Source: Chloroflexota bacterium (GTDB taxonomy: Bacteria > Chloroflexota > Anaerolineae > Anaerolineales > Villigracilaceae). Taken from it: DNA of 64,000 nt. The notes below the pieces were generated by a model. It worked only from the letters and a program-made list of their open reading frames with translations, searched no databases and was not told the DNA's origin. This document shows positions 1 through 7,890 of the stretch, piece by piece (position 1 is the stretch's first letter; every line of letters begins with the position of its first letter). The stretch covers positions 1 through 64,000 of the forward strand of contig JACRPQ010000013.1 of assembly GCA_016223135.1 (NCBI GenBank), read 5' to 3'. A program made the position numbers and the translations under genes.

Positions 1-74
1 GCCTTGCCTTGCGCCAATGCTTCCTCGGCTTTCCGCAAGAGTTTGACAATCTGTTCGGGCTTTTTTCGGTTCAT
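1..74 (-). CDS. IS3-family transposase OrfA, partial
   Basis: The minus strand reads an ATG at 74 preceded by an AAGGAG ribosome-binding site at about 83-90, then 24 codons (beginning MNRKKPEQIVKLLRKAEEAL) that run off the window edge. This N-terminus matches the helix-turn-helix start of IS3-family OrfA proteins, which bind the element ends. The insertion-sequence end should lie near 115-135, where the flanking spacer repeat loses similarity to its sister copies. The rest of the element is outside the window, so its activity cannot be judged. Confidence 0.7.
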   Translation of the reverse strand, partial: MNRKKPEQIVKLLRKAEEALAQGK

Positions 75-135
75 AGAGTTTGGCTCCTTTTTAGGGCGCT
101 CGACTCTCATTTTACTTGGTCACATTTTCCAGAGC

Positions 136-381
136 AGGTCACACCTTGGGTTTGATGCGGAGCGTAAAGCGATTCATGCGCTTGTGGAAACAGATGTTGG
201 CAAAGACCGGGTTTCGACAGGCTCAACCCACAACTCGATAATTCTCAGCTGCCCGGCGTAGATTTTCCTGCCGGGTGGCGAGTCAATCTTTATGATGAGG
301 CGCTTTCATTCGGCATAGTGCGTCTGCTGACTGTCTCGGGGCGCTCGTGGTAACTTGGTCTCTGAGGACGCTTTGTTGGGC
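136..381 (-). repeat. Array spacer copy 0, left-truncated by the IS
   Basis: This is the promoter-distal part of the roughly 400-bp spacer repeated through the first 8.6 kb. It ends with the core GTTGGGC at 375-381, eight bases after the stop of the gene at 390. On the minus strand it carries part of the transposase-like 3' fragment found in its sisters, and it contains the 23-bp micro-insertion (around 211-235) also present in the copies at 4516 and 6295. The missing right portion coincides with the IS3-family end. Confidence 0.75.
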
Positions 382-389
382 TGCGGAAA

Positions 390-1175
390 TTATCTTTGAA
401 GTACGTTTGAATTGAAAACAATATACAAACCTACAATTGAAAAGAAAAAGACCGTCATTACAAAGAAGTTTACCAGAAAAGCGCCTAGCCATCGAAACTT
501 ATAATTGACCTTGATTGTAATCGGGGCGATAACGAGTAGCCAATAAAAAGATAACGCCACTTCAAGAAGAAGAGCGAGGTTTAGAGAAAAGACTTGATAA
601 ATCAACACAGTGACGCCAGACAAAATCATAATTGGGGCATTGAAGGCGACATAGACAATAAAAAAATTATGCCAAATCCCTTTGCTCCCAAACAACTTGG
701 AAATGCCGTGAATCACCCCAGTGATTAAGGTAAAGCCAATAGGGGAAAGTAAACCAGTCAATAGACTATTACCAATTAATATTAAGATACCTTGCGAGGA
801 AATATTTGCAGGATTCTTTATTAATGATGGAGAAGTGGTTAGGAGCGCATAAATGGTTGATGCAAAAATAAGCCAAATGAAGGCTTGTTTTAGTGTGATA
901 TTTCCTTCAGCCAAAAGTTTTTCGCCGTCACGTGTTCTTGGGATTGGTAGAGTAATTCCCCATGCTTCATGCCAAGTCCATGATTTCGAATCGTTCGGAA
1001 GGTTTTTGTCGGCATCTATTATTTTGTATCCTGCTTTCTGAAATTCTATAATTGTCAGCCTGTTTAGTAAACGATTAATTAGAATATGAATCTGAGAGTT
1101 GAATACAAAAATTATTATAGCCAGAGCAAACAGTAAAGATAAACCAAGAGTTTCGTTGATTGTCTCGCTGCTCAA
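390..1175 (-). CDS. Multi-pass membrane protein, cassette gene
   Basis: This is a 261-residue integral membrane protein of unknown function. It has an N-terminal membrane segment at about residues 9-30, a soluble stretch containing WTWHEAWGITLPIPRTRDGE at about 67-86, then about five more hydrophobic segments to the C-terminus. I do not recognise a family. It is AT-rich compared with the chromosome to the right and stands alone between two spacers: the stop is 8 bp from one core site and the start 32 bp from the next. The ATG follows a GGAGGATA-like ribosome-binding site. No partner gene is adjacent, so no role is proposed. Confidence 0.75.
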   Translation of the reverse strand: MSSETINETLGLSLLFALAIIIFVFNSQIHILINRLLNRLTIIEFQKAGYKIIDADKNLPNDSKSWTWHEAWGITLPIPRTRDGEKLLAEGNITLKQAFIWLIFASTIYALLTTSPSLIKNPANISSQGILILIGNSLLTGLLSPIGFTLITGVIHGISKLFGSKGIWHNFFIVYVAFNAPIMILSGVTVLIYQVFSLNLALLLEVALSFYWLLVIAPITIKVNYKFRWLGAFLVNFFVMTVFFFSIVGLYIVFNSNVLQR

Positions 1176-1207
1176 AATATCCTCCTGAGTAGAGCCTTAA
1201 GGTAGCA

Positions 1208-1312
1208 ACCCAACGAATCTGTCGAAAAAGTCTCTTTTGCAAAAGCCGCGCCGCCCGCCTAGGGCTTGTCGCTCGTCCCGGCGGGAGCCGTTTCTTGAGA
1301 GCATTGTTGGGC
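1208..1312 (-). repeat. Short attC-like spacer A (105 bp)
   Basis: The spacer opens with ACCCAAC at 1208-1214 and closes with GTTGGGC at 1306-1312, which fits the RYYYAAC...GTTRRRY pattern of integron attC sites on either strand. Its right portion (minus-strand reading) shares about 55 bp with the long spacers, including GTCGAAAAAGT; its other half is unlike them and contains a GGCGGG/CCCGCC stem. Length is within the usual attC range. I could not test the folded structure. Confidence 0.6.
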
Positions 1313-1326
1313 AGGCATGGTTTTTG

Positions 1327-1857
1327 CTAGGAACCTTTCTTTTTCAACACGTTGTAAGCGCTTTGGACGTCAATGATGTCCGGGTCCATCTCGTCCAATA
1401 AAAACCAACGTAAATGCTCTGGAACTGCTTCGTAGGTCTCCTGAACCTGTCGCCTTGCCTCTTCGCTATGCTCCTCTTGAAATCGCTGAAACGCCTCTCG
1501 GCATTTATCCATTGATGTAGGACGTCTATTCAATTCTTCAATTACATCTCCCACTTCTTTGATAAATTCCTCTTCCTTTAAAAACGTTTGTACTTCAGTA
1601 GCCGTGAAGCGTACAAGATGTGAAACTGATACGGGAGCGTTGTTCGGCAACGTAGTCACAACCCACCCTTGCATGATTTTCTGCTTGAAACCTTCAAAGT
1701 CGACCATATCCCAACAATCAATCATTCCATCTTGGTAGACCTTAATTTCGGAGACAAAATACCAGCCATTATGAATAAAGGCATAAGCAAACATGCCAGG
1801 AATCTCAACACCATCTTGTATACGGCTGGTTTTTTTCCAGTATCTCATAAGAACCAT
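1327..1857 (-). CDS. Hypothetical soluble protein, cassette gene
   Basis: This is a 176-residue soluble protein of unknown family. The first 60 residues are rich in aromatics (YAFIHNGWYFVSEIKVYQDG) and the C-terminal half looks helical and charged, with a run of Glu/Arg/Gln around residues 95-145. A second ATG at 1848 has a better-spaced GAGGG ribosome-binding site and may be the true start. The gene is a single cassette between spacers at 1208 and 1872, with only 14 bp between each gene end and the nearest core site. There is no signal peptide or membrane segment. Confidence 0.7.
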   Translation of the reverse strand: MVLMRYWKKTSRIQDGVEIPGMFAYAFIHNGWYFVSEIKVYQDGMIDCWDMVDFEGFKQKIMQGWVVTTLPNNAPVSVSHLVRFTATEVQTFLKEEEFIKEVGDVIEELNRRPTSMDKCREAFQRFQEEHSEEARRQVQETYEAVPEHLRWFLLDEMDPDIIDVQSAYNVLKKKGS

Positions 1858-1871
1858 GCCCTCAAATGCCT

Positions 1872-2270
1872 GCCCAACGAAATTGTCGAAAAAGTCCTTT
1901 TTTCAAAGCCACGCCGCCAGGGCGGAGGGACTTTTTCCCTGCATTGAAATTATACCCCCGCCATTTTCTCGTTTGGGATGGCTCATTCAACCTCCCGAAG
2001 GCATGGATTTTGCCGATATTGTGAACCATCGCATACAATCTCCACTGCACATCCACCTTGGGTTTGGTGCGGAGCGTAAAGCGGTTCATGTACTTGTGGA
2101 AACAGATGTTGGCAAAGACCGGCTCGACAATTTTCAGCCGTTGGGCGTAGATTTTCCTGCCGGGCGGCGAGTCAATTTTTATGATGAGGCGCTTTCATTC
2201 GGCATAGTGCGTCTGATGACTATCTCAGGGCGCTCGTGGCGACTTGGTTTCTGAGGACGCTTTGTTAGAC
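1872..2270 (-). repeat. Long array spacer copy 2 (399 bp)
   Basis: This is the cleanest full-length long spacer: GCCCAAC at 1872-1878, GTTAGAC at 2264-2270, no 23-bp insertion. On the minus strand it encodes the tail of a DDE transposase (motifs KIDSPPGRKIYAG, VWRL-type segment KVDVQWRLYAMVHNIGKIHA) followed by about 140 bp and the terminal sequence GAGACTGTCGAAAAAGTC-like in inverted form near 1879-1898 (here with a base change). The gene at 2275 stops 4 bp from its core. Confidence 0.75.
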
Positions 2271-2274
2271 CCTA

Positions 2275-3141
2275 TTAAAAGTAAGGATTAGGTTCGGGTA
2301 ATAGTTGACCACATTTACACACACCTGAATTCTTTTCATAGTCATTCATTTTGTGGCACACTGTGCATCGAACCCACAGTGGATTGATGTGATCGGGAAC
2401 CCATACGCTTGTATAAGCAGATTCGCTCAATTCAGCCCAGAATTTTCGCATTGCTTCTGCATGACTGCCGCCTCTCATTAACTGCTTTGTTTGTTCCGGC
2501 TTTTCCCAAGCCGAGATCGTAACACCGCGTCCGCCAATTCTAAAGAAAGCCACGCCGATGAACCCTTCCATTTGCAACATTTCAGTTGCCGTCGCCCGCG
2601 TCATAGCGCGAATCTCTTCTGTCTGTGCATCCGCGTTCCAAATCGTTGTGATGGCAAATGCCCCGGGTTTCGTCTTCTTACCCGACTGTACCGCAGTCGA
2701 ATTGCCAAAAGAAAATGGACCAACCTTGAACGGTTGGACTAGCACTTGTAACCCTAACTGCTCTGGAATTACTCGCGTATCAAAGTAACCTTTCACGGCT
2801 TTAATTCCGTCTGCTCCGATCGTGATGACGTCAGCCCCGGGAAGCGAAATCTTCCGTCCTGTTGGGGGCAGTCCCTGAAATGATCCCGTATTCGTACCCT
2901 TCATGATCCACTCTGCCGCAACCCTGCCCGAACCAGACTCGGCAATGCTCACGATATCAAACGATAGGTCAGGGAATACGTCCCATAGACGCTTTGCATT
3001 GGTACCAATGGCATCCCCTGAAATTTCACCTGTAGTGGGATCGCAATAAGTACCATTATCAGCGAAGGTTTTAACAATTGCATCAGCATCATGTATATTC
3101 CATGCGTCGAAGTACTTTTTTGCTATGTCTAGGTAAGCCAT
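2275..3141 (-). CDS. SnoaL-like / ABM-like protein with zinc ribbon
   Basis: This 288-residue protein appears to join three modules. Residues 1-130 resemble the SnoaL/NTF2-like ester-cyclase fold (KKYFDAWNIHDADAIVKTFA start, DVFPDLSFDIVSI, GLPPTGRKISLPG). Residues about 155-240 resemble the antibiotic-biosynthesis-monooxygenase or DUF3291-like ferredoxin-fold family (TRATATEMLQMEGFIGVAFF). The C-terminus has a four-Cys ribbon, CTVCHK...CKCGQ, that probably binds zinc. Such proteins are cytosolic and bind small hydrophobic ligands, but no substrate can be named. It is a stand-alone cassette whose ATG is 22 bp from a GTCTAAC core. Confidence 0.7.
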   Translation of the reverse strand: MAYLDIAKKYFDAWNIHDADAIVKTFADNGTYCDPTTGEISGDAIGTNAKRLWDVFPDLSFDIVSIAESGSGRVAAEWIMKGTNTGSFQGLPPTGRKISLPGADVITIGADGIKAVKGYFDTRVIPEQLGLQVLVQPFKVGPFSFGNSTAVQSGKKTKPGAFAITTIWNADAQTEEIRAMTRATATEMLQMEGFIGVAFFRIGGRGVTISAWEKPEQTKQLMRGGSHAEAMRKFWAELSESAYTSVWVPDHINPLWVRCTVCHKMNDYEKNSGVCKCGQLLPEPNPYF

Positions 3142-3162
3142 GATCTAATCCTTTGTGTTGGG

Positions 3163-3498
3163 GTCTAACGAGACTGTCGAAAAAGTCCTTTTTTCAAAAC
3201 CGCGCCGCCGGGCGGAGTGACTTTTTCACTATGCTGGGATTATACCCCCCGCCATTTTCCCGCTTGGGAGGGCTAATTCAGCCTCCCGCAGGCATGGATT
3301 TTACCGATGTTGTGAACCATCGCATACAATCTCCACTGCACATCCACCTTGGGTTTGGTGCGGAGCGTAAAGCGATTTATGTGCTTGTGGAAACAGATGT
3401 TGGCAAAGACCGGCTCGACAATTCTCAGCCGCCCGGCGTAGATTTTCCTGCCGGGCGGCGAGGCAATCTTCGCCTTCATCGCGTCAAGCAGGTTGGGC
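3163..3498 (-). repeat. Long array spacer copy 3, divergent gene-proximal end
   Basis: It opens with GTCTAAC at 3163-3169 and lacks the 23-bp insertion. Up to about 3465 it matches copy 2, including the transposase tail, but then diverges and reaches a possible GTTGGGC core at 3492-3498 instead of the usual end. On the minus strand the transposase-like reading frame is open from about 3620 to 3273, so this copy kept a different upstream segment than its sisters. Confidence 0.6.
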
Positions 3499-3532
3499 TG
3501 ATTCAGGCTTGGGAATCGGATGAGCCACGAAT

Positions 3533-3575
3533 AAAAAAACAGCCCCGCATGTTCTCCGCGCAGAACTGTTTTTTT
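3533..3575. terminator. Bidirectional terminator-like inverted repeat
   Basis: AAAAAAACAG at 3533-3542 pairs with CTGTTTTTTT at 3566-3575, and an inner GTTCT/AGAAC stem lies between. The poly-A/poly-T flanks would act as a U-tract in either direction. It sits just beyond the stop of the minus-strand gene at 3637. Confidence 0.5.
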
Positions 3576-3636
3576 CATTTCTGATTGATTTTCAATCCGC
3601 TTGCCTTCTACTCTTGACACTGCTGTTTATCGGTGT

Positions 3637-4467
3637 TTATCGGTAAGCGGCGATTTCTGGTGGATACGATTTGTCAGAATTTGTACTAGACGCACCGAAC
3701 ATAATTCGCTCTATTGTGTTTCTAACTATCTCTGGATGTTCAATATTTTCGAGTACAAAATCTGAATAGTCACCCGCTACGGTGATTATGACTTTGCCAC
3801 ACTTAAAAAACCAAACATCAAACAATGAGTTACTAAAAGATTGAATTTGTTTCAAGTATGATAAATTTACTGTATTGGAGCGCACACCAAATAGCCGAAT
3901 TGCATAAGATACAGACTTGAGATGAGTTTTGTATAAATAGTATGTAGTATTTGTGACTAGTAGGTAATCCCACGTTAATTTTCCAAATACAATTAGTAAT
4001 GATGGAATAGAAATGAGCAATAGCAAGGGGAGAAAAAAGGATGCTAAAAATATTAGAACGACCATAGGAGCAATAATAATATACCGAGCAAGGAGTGAGC
4101 GTGGCGAAGACTTGAATACAGCAAGAGGTTCATCTATACCCTTTTGTGGACGATGCCTTTTAGGCGATGCAATTGGCTCTATCGCTGCTGGATGGTTTGT
4201 TGGCATTGGCGGCTTTTCTGCAACTACTTTACCATCGCTAATAAGTTGTTGGAGTAATTGTTTTGCTTTTTCGTTTGCTGGATTAATGCGGAGTATTTGT
4301 TGTAAGCAATGAATTCTTTCTTGATATGTACTGCTCACATTGTACATATATTGCCAGGCCCGTTCATTGTCTGGGTTTTGCTTAATTGCAGACAGAAAAA
4401 GTTTCTTGGCGGTATTTTTATCGCCAGCCTTGATTGCAGATATGCCTTGTTGTACCAAATCTTCCAT
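3637..4467 (-). CDS. TPR-like protein with membrane anchor and bPH-like domain
   Basis: This is a 276-residue cassette gene. Residues 1-75 form two or three tetratricopeptide-like helices (GISAIKAGDKNTAKKLFLSA, NPDNERAWQYMYNVSS), usually a protein-binding module. A linker of about 50 residues follows, then two adjacent hydrophobic segments at about 130-165, then a domain of about 90 residues (YLLVTNTTYYLYKTHLKSVS, ...IITVAGDYSDFVLENI) that resembles bacterial PH / DUF304 domains. The soluble parts should face the cytosol. No partner is encoded nearby, and the function is unknown. Confidence 0.7.
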   Translation of the reverse strand: MEDLVQQGISAIKAGDKNTAKKLFLSAIKQNPDNERAWQYMYNVSSTYQERIHCLQQILRINPANEKAKQLLQQLISDGKVVAEKPPMPTNHPAAIEPIASPKRHRPQKGIDEPLAVFKSSPRSLLARYIIIAPMVVLIFLASFFLPLLLLISIPSLLIVFGKLTWDYLLVTNTTYYLYKTHLKSVSYAIRLFGVRSNTVNLSYLKQIQSFSNSLFDVWFFKCGKVIITVAGDYSDFVLENIEHPEIVRNTIERIMFGASSTNSDKSYPPEIAAYR

Positions 4468-4515
4468 AATTACTCACCCAATCTTAGATATTTTATTACA
4501 CTATATTTGCCAGCC

Positions 4516-4936
4516 GCCCAACGAGACTATCGAAAAAGTCCTTTTTTCAAAACCGCGCCGCCGGGCGGAGTGACTTTTTCACTGTGCTGGGATTATACCC
4601 CCGCCACTTTCCCGTTTGGGAGGGTTAATTCAACCTCCCGAAGGCATGGATTTTGCCGATATTGTGAACCATCGCATACAACCTCCACTGCACATCCACC
4701 TTGGGTTTGGTGCGAAGCGTAAAGCGATTTATGTGCTTGTGGAAGCAGATGTTGGCAAAGACCGGGTTTCGACAGGCTCAACCCACAACTCGATAATTCT
4801 CAGCCGTTGGGCGTAGATTTTCCTGCCGGGCGGCGGTCGATCTTTATGATGAGGGCGCTTTCATTCGGCATAGTGCGCCTGATGACTGTCTCAGAGCACT
4901 CGTGGTGACTTGGTCTCTGAGCACGCTTTGTTAGGC
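4516..4936 (-). repeat. Long array spacer copy 4 (421 bp)
   Basis: GCCCAAC at 4516-4522 and GTTAGGC at 4930-4936 bound this copy. It has the same transposase-tail content as copy 2, but a 23-bp insertion (GTTTCGACAGGCTCAACCC and flank, about 4768-4790) breaks that reading frame. The adjacent gene stops 4 bp from the core. Confidence 0.75.
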
Positions 4937-4940
4937 GTTT

Positions 4941-6263
4941 TTAAGCCATACGCAGACTTTCTCTGTATTGTTCAGCGGGTGCTTCTTTCACAACGTCAAC
5001 AACTTTATCGTAGTTTTCCTTGATAACCTTTTCAATTTCGTGAATGTCGGCTCTGAAAAATTCTTTGCGGTCATTTAATTTGTTTATCCTGCTCTTGTAG
5101 AAATGTTCATGCAATTTTGCTTCAAGCGCTGGAGCATTATCAGAAAAAATAAGCGCATGTACATCAAACTCAAAAGGTACAGATGCGTCACCTAATTCAT
5201 CAATTCTCTCCAATGGCTCTAACCGTCTGGTCATTCCTATCTTATAAACATTTTCTCCCAAAGAACCAATATTTGATATGACATAAACATAACCTGCTTT
5301 TGCATTTTGCTCTCTGTAATCAATAACTTTTTCTTCCTTTTCAAGTTCAGCGTATTGTTCTTTAACTTCTTTCAATTTTTCCAACACCAAAGCACGTTCA
5401 GAATCATCTGTCACTTCTTTGAGTCTCGATTCTAGTTCATTGATTGCTCTAGTAAAATGTTTCTTTTCTTTTGCAAGTTTTTCTCTCGCCTGACGAATTT
5501 CTTGTTCAAGTTTTTGCTGTTCACGTAGCTCTTCACGAATTCGCTTCTGTTCTTCTTTTTCTTCCTGCTTCTTTTGTTGATACTCGAAAGCAAGATAAAG
5601 TTCTTCATATTTCAATTTTTTATATGCTTCAGTAATACTCGCTTGCATTATGCGCCCCAACTTGTTTAGTTCTTCAAAGGATTTCTCAATCCGTTTTTCA
5701 TTAACTTCCATGTTGTTGAACTTGACATTGTCCACACAGTAATCGCATTCATTGTTGAATGACCTTAATATCAATTTCTTCATATCGTTGACCATCTTGC
5801 GACCTTCAGTTTTGCTGTTATTGACCGTCCAATTTTCATTGATTTTTACAGCAAGCCCATCTTTTATCAGTTGTTTTTGTTTCTCCCTGCAAGCGTCTAG
5901 GCGAGTCTTATATTCTTCACTTGTAAGGAATTTAAATTTTGGTTTATATAGCGCAAAACTTTCTAGCAATATTTCATCATCGAGAACAATAATTTCTTTC
6001 TTTCGCAACTCAATTTGCTTTGCCAGTTCTGCTAATTGTTGGTCAAAACCTTGCTTGCGCTTCACAAATTCCGCCTGCGCTACTTGCAATTCCTCATACG
6101 CTCTTTCTTTTTGTATGCTGAGATTTTCTATTGCCTGCTTTAACTGGTGATAGTCCATCTTGTCAGTATCTGCCAATGCGCTCTTAAGAGAATCTCGCTC
6201 TTTTACTGTTTTTGCCAGTTCGGCTTTGATTTCATTTATCCGAAAAATATCCATAATTGACAT
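4941..6263 (-). CDS. DUF4041 coiled-coil protein with GIY-YIG (T5orf172) domain
   Basis: The 440-residue protein starts at the ATG at 6263 (MSIMDIF), which has an AAGGAGAAGG ribosome-binding site; an in-frame upstream ATG at 6287 is less likely. It has an N-terminal coiled coil (about 1-90), a DUF4041-like core (about 90-200, RSFNNECDYCVDNVKFNNME), a long Glu/Lys/Arg-rich coiled coil (about 220-320), and a C-terminal T5orf172 / GIY-YIG-like domain (AGYVYVISNIGSLG, VYKIGMTRR, LHEHFYKSRINKLNDRKEFF). GIY-YIG proteins cut DNA; this architecture is common on phages and mobile DNA and may be a nuclease linked to defence or element biology. It is the only cassette here with a recognisable DNA-processing domain. 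Confidence 0.8.
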   Translation of the reverse strand: MSIMDIFRINEIKAELAKTVKERDSLKSALADTDKMDYHQLKQAIENLSIQKERAYEELQVAQAEFVKRKQGFDQQLAELAKQIELRKKEIIVLDDEILLESFALYKPKFKFLTSEEYKTRLDACREKQKQLIKDGLAVKINENWTVNNSKTEGRKMVNDMKKLILRSFNNECDYCVDNVKFNNMEVNEKRIEKSFEELNKLGRIMQASITEAYKKLKYEELYLAFEYQQKKQEEKEEQKRIREELREQQKLEQEIRQAREKLAKEKKHFTRAINELESRLKEVTDDSERALVLEKLKEVKEQYAELEKEEKVIDYREQNAKAGYVYVISNIGSLGENVYKIGMTRRLEPLERIDELGDASVPFEFDVHALIFSDNAPALEAKLHEHFYKSRINKLNDRKEFFRADIHEIEKVIKENYDKVVDVVKEAPAEQYRESLRMA

Positions 6264-6294
6264 ATTTCCTTCTCCTTTATTCTGCAAGACAAAC

Positions 6295-6693
6295 GCCCAA
6301 AGAGACTGTCGAAAAAGTCCCTTTTCTTTTTACAAAGCCGCGCCGCCAGGCGATGCAGCTTTTTCACCACGCTGTCATTATACCCCCGCCATTTCCCCGC
6401 TTGGGATGGCTAATTCACCCTCCCGAAGGCGTGGATTTTGCCGATATTGTGCACCATTGCATACAATCTCCACCTTGGGTTTGGTGCGGAGCGTAAAGCG
6501 GTTCATGTGCTTGTGGAAACAGATGTTGGCAAAGACCGGGTTTCGACAGGCTCAACCCACAACTCGACAATTCTCAGCCGCCCGGCGTAGATTTTCCTGC
6601 CGGGCGGCGAGTCAATCTTTATGATGAGGGCGCTTTCATTCGGCATAGTGCGCCTGATGACTGTCTCGGGGCACTCGTGGTGACTTGGTTTCT
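6295..6693 (-). repeat. Long array spacer copy 5, interrupted
   Basis: It opens with a degenerate core (GCCCAAA, 6295-6301), carries the 23-bp insertion (about 6541-6563) and matches the sister copies up to TGGTTTCTGAG near 6684-6694. There it breaks into unrelated sequence. The missing end of the spacer reappears at about 7064, so about 380 bp appear to be inserted between two near-identical 11-mers. Confidence 0.65.
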
Positions 6694-6722
6694 GAGAACT
6701 CCAGAATTACGGGCGAGCGCCG

Positions 6723-7040
6723 TCATTTTTGATGAAAGAAACCGTGTAGCAGTCGAGCAGCGTTATAATCCTGCAGGCTGAATGGCGAAAGCCCGTACAA
6801 AGCAATGGAGATGACCTTCTTTTCAAGGTCTCCCGCTGAGAACTTTGGGAAGCGGCAGAACGATTTAGCGATTGGCGGCGCGCGGACTTGTATTTTTTGT
6901 CCATAGCGATCCCGTTTAGGAAGCTGTAACACCTTATCAGCCGTGCCATTCAGTCCTTCTCGATAATTGAAGCCGTTTTTGAAAAGGGCATCTTGAAATG
7001 CCCTGTTTTTGGTTAAGGTTAAGGCGGGAAAAGCGCTCAA
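6723..7040 (-). CDS. Hypothetical ORF inside interrupted spacer
   Basis: A 105-codon open frame lies inside the segment that splits spacer copy 5. It begins with a TTG rather than ATG and no convincing ribosome-binding site is visible. The C-terminal part (IALYGLSPFSLQDYNAARLL) looks protein-like but matches no family I know, and a second frame (6707-6949) is also open. It could be a small real gene, a gene fragment, or chance. Confidence 0.3.
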   Translation of the reverse strand: MSAFPALTLTKNRAFQDALFKNGFNYREGLNGTADKVLQLPKRDRYGQKIQVRAPPIAKSFCRFPKFSAGDLEKKVISIALYGLSPFSLQDYNAARLLHGFFHQK

Positions 7041-7063
7041 TATCGGCGTTTTTGGCCTGATTC

Positions 7064-7089
7064 TGGTTTCTTAGGGCGCTTTGTTAGGC
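7064..7089 (-). repeat. Detached end of spacer copy 5
   Basis: TGGTTTCTTAG followed by the gene-proximal spacer end GGCGCTTTGTTAGGC resumes here and finishes with GTTAGGC at 7083-7089. With 6684-6694 it gives a near-direct repeat flanking the inserted segment. Confidence 0.55.
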
Positions 7090-7381
7090 GTTTTTGTGTT
7101 GCGCAAGACTCACCGCCTGAAAAAAGACACCACTGCCAACATGACAAGATTTTACACTCAACTTACTATTGGCGATAACCAAAAATCAACTTTGACGAGC
7201 CAAGGCAAAATTGTTTTAATTGCTCGCTGACTAAGTGAGAACCAAATTTATGAAAAAATATAAGCGGAAGAAACGAGCCGATTTAGAAATCTTACGCAAT
7301 AACAGGATTTAAACAACTACAAAACGAAATCTGGTTATTCGATGACTTGACCAAAAGACAAGCCGAATATTAGATTTTGTT
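7090..7381. other. AT-rich stretch without a supported gene
   Basis: About 290 bp lie between the core at 7089 and the stop of the next cassette gene. Short broken frames occur on the plus strand (for example from the ATG at 7141) but none is long or has a ribosome-binding site. It may be the remains of a decayed cassette gene. Confidence 0.4.
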
Positions 7382-7621
7382 TTATGAGATAGGGCGCTTC
7401 AAGATTAAACGCCAATAACTAGCGCCTTCACTTGCGGGACAAATTCCGACAACCTCCCAGCCGTCTTGACCAGATTTTTCTAGAAATTCGCTTACTTCAG
7501 GTTGTCCTTCCATAATGCCCCCCAAAAATCCTTGGGGTTTAAATACTCCAACGTCCTTTCCGTTGATTTCTTCAATTTTTTCTTTATAGGCTTTTGCGTA
7601 CATATATTCCCATTTGGTCAT
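7382..7621 (-). CDS. DUF4177-like small protein, cassette gene
   Basis: This is a 79-residue soluble protein. Features are an N-terminal strand (MTKWEYMYAKAYKEKIEEIN) and the segment LEKSGQDGWEVVGICPASEG followed by a final strand ending in LKRP. The 'GWEVVG' turn between two strands is typical of DUF4177 and related small alpha/beta proteins with unknown function. It is a single gene; its start lies 49 bp from the core site of the short spacer at 7671. A poorly conserved 290-bp stretch follows its stop. Confidence 0.65.
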   Translation of the reverse strand: MTKWEYMYAKAYKEKIEEINGKDVGVFKPQGFLGGIMEGQPEVSEFLEKSGQDGWEVVGICPASEGASYWRLILKRPIS

Positions 7622-7670
7622 GATACAACTCCATGTTGAGTATATATATTTTGAGCAGACAAAAGAGAAC

Positions 7671-7783
7671 GCCTAACGAGACTGTCGAAAAAGTCCTTTT
7701 TTCAAAACCACGCCGCCCGCCTGGGGCTGTCGCTCGTCCCAGCAGTCCAGCCGGGAGCCGTTTCTTGAGACGTTGTGTTGGAT
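7671..7783 (-). repeat. Short attC-like spacer B (113 bp)
   Basis: GCCTAAC at 7671-7677 and GTTGGAT at 7777-7783 match RYYYAAC and GTTRRRY. Like spacer A it shares the GACTGTCGAAAAAGTCC end with the long spacers and has the CTCGTCCC...GGGAGCCGTTTCTTGAGA half found only in the short class. On the minus strand the element ends in GTTAGGC, the commonest attC core. Confidence 0.6.
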
Positions 7784-7890
7784 GGCTTTTCGATATGCAA
7801 GACTCAAGAGCCTGTTGAAGATTTTATCCCCTCACGTCAAGATTTGACATGACTATTCTTGCAAATATTCAAAGACTCGACCAATCAGAA

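Noticed and set aside
1793-6624. Plus-strand open frames crossing the long spacers
   Set aside because: They are the reverse-strand shadow of the conserved transposase-tail fragment and repeat with each spacer; none has a ribosome-binding site.
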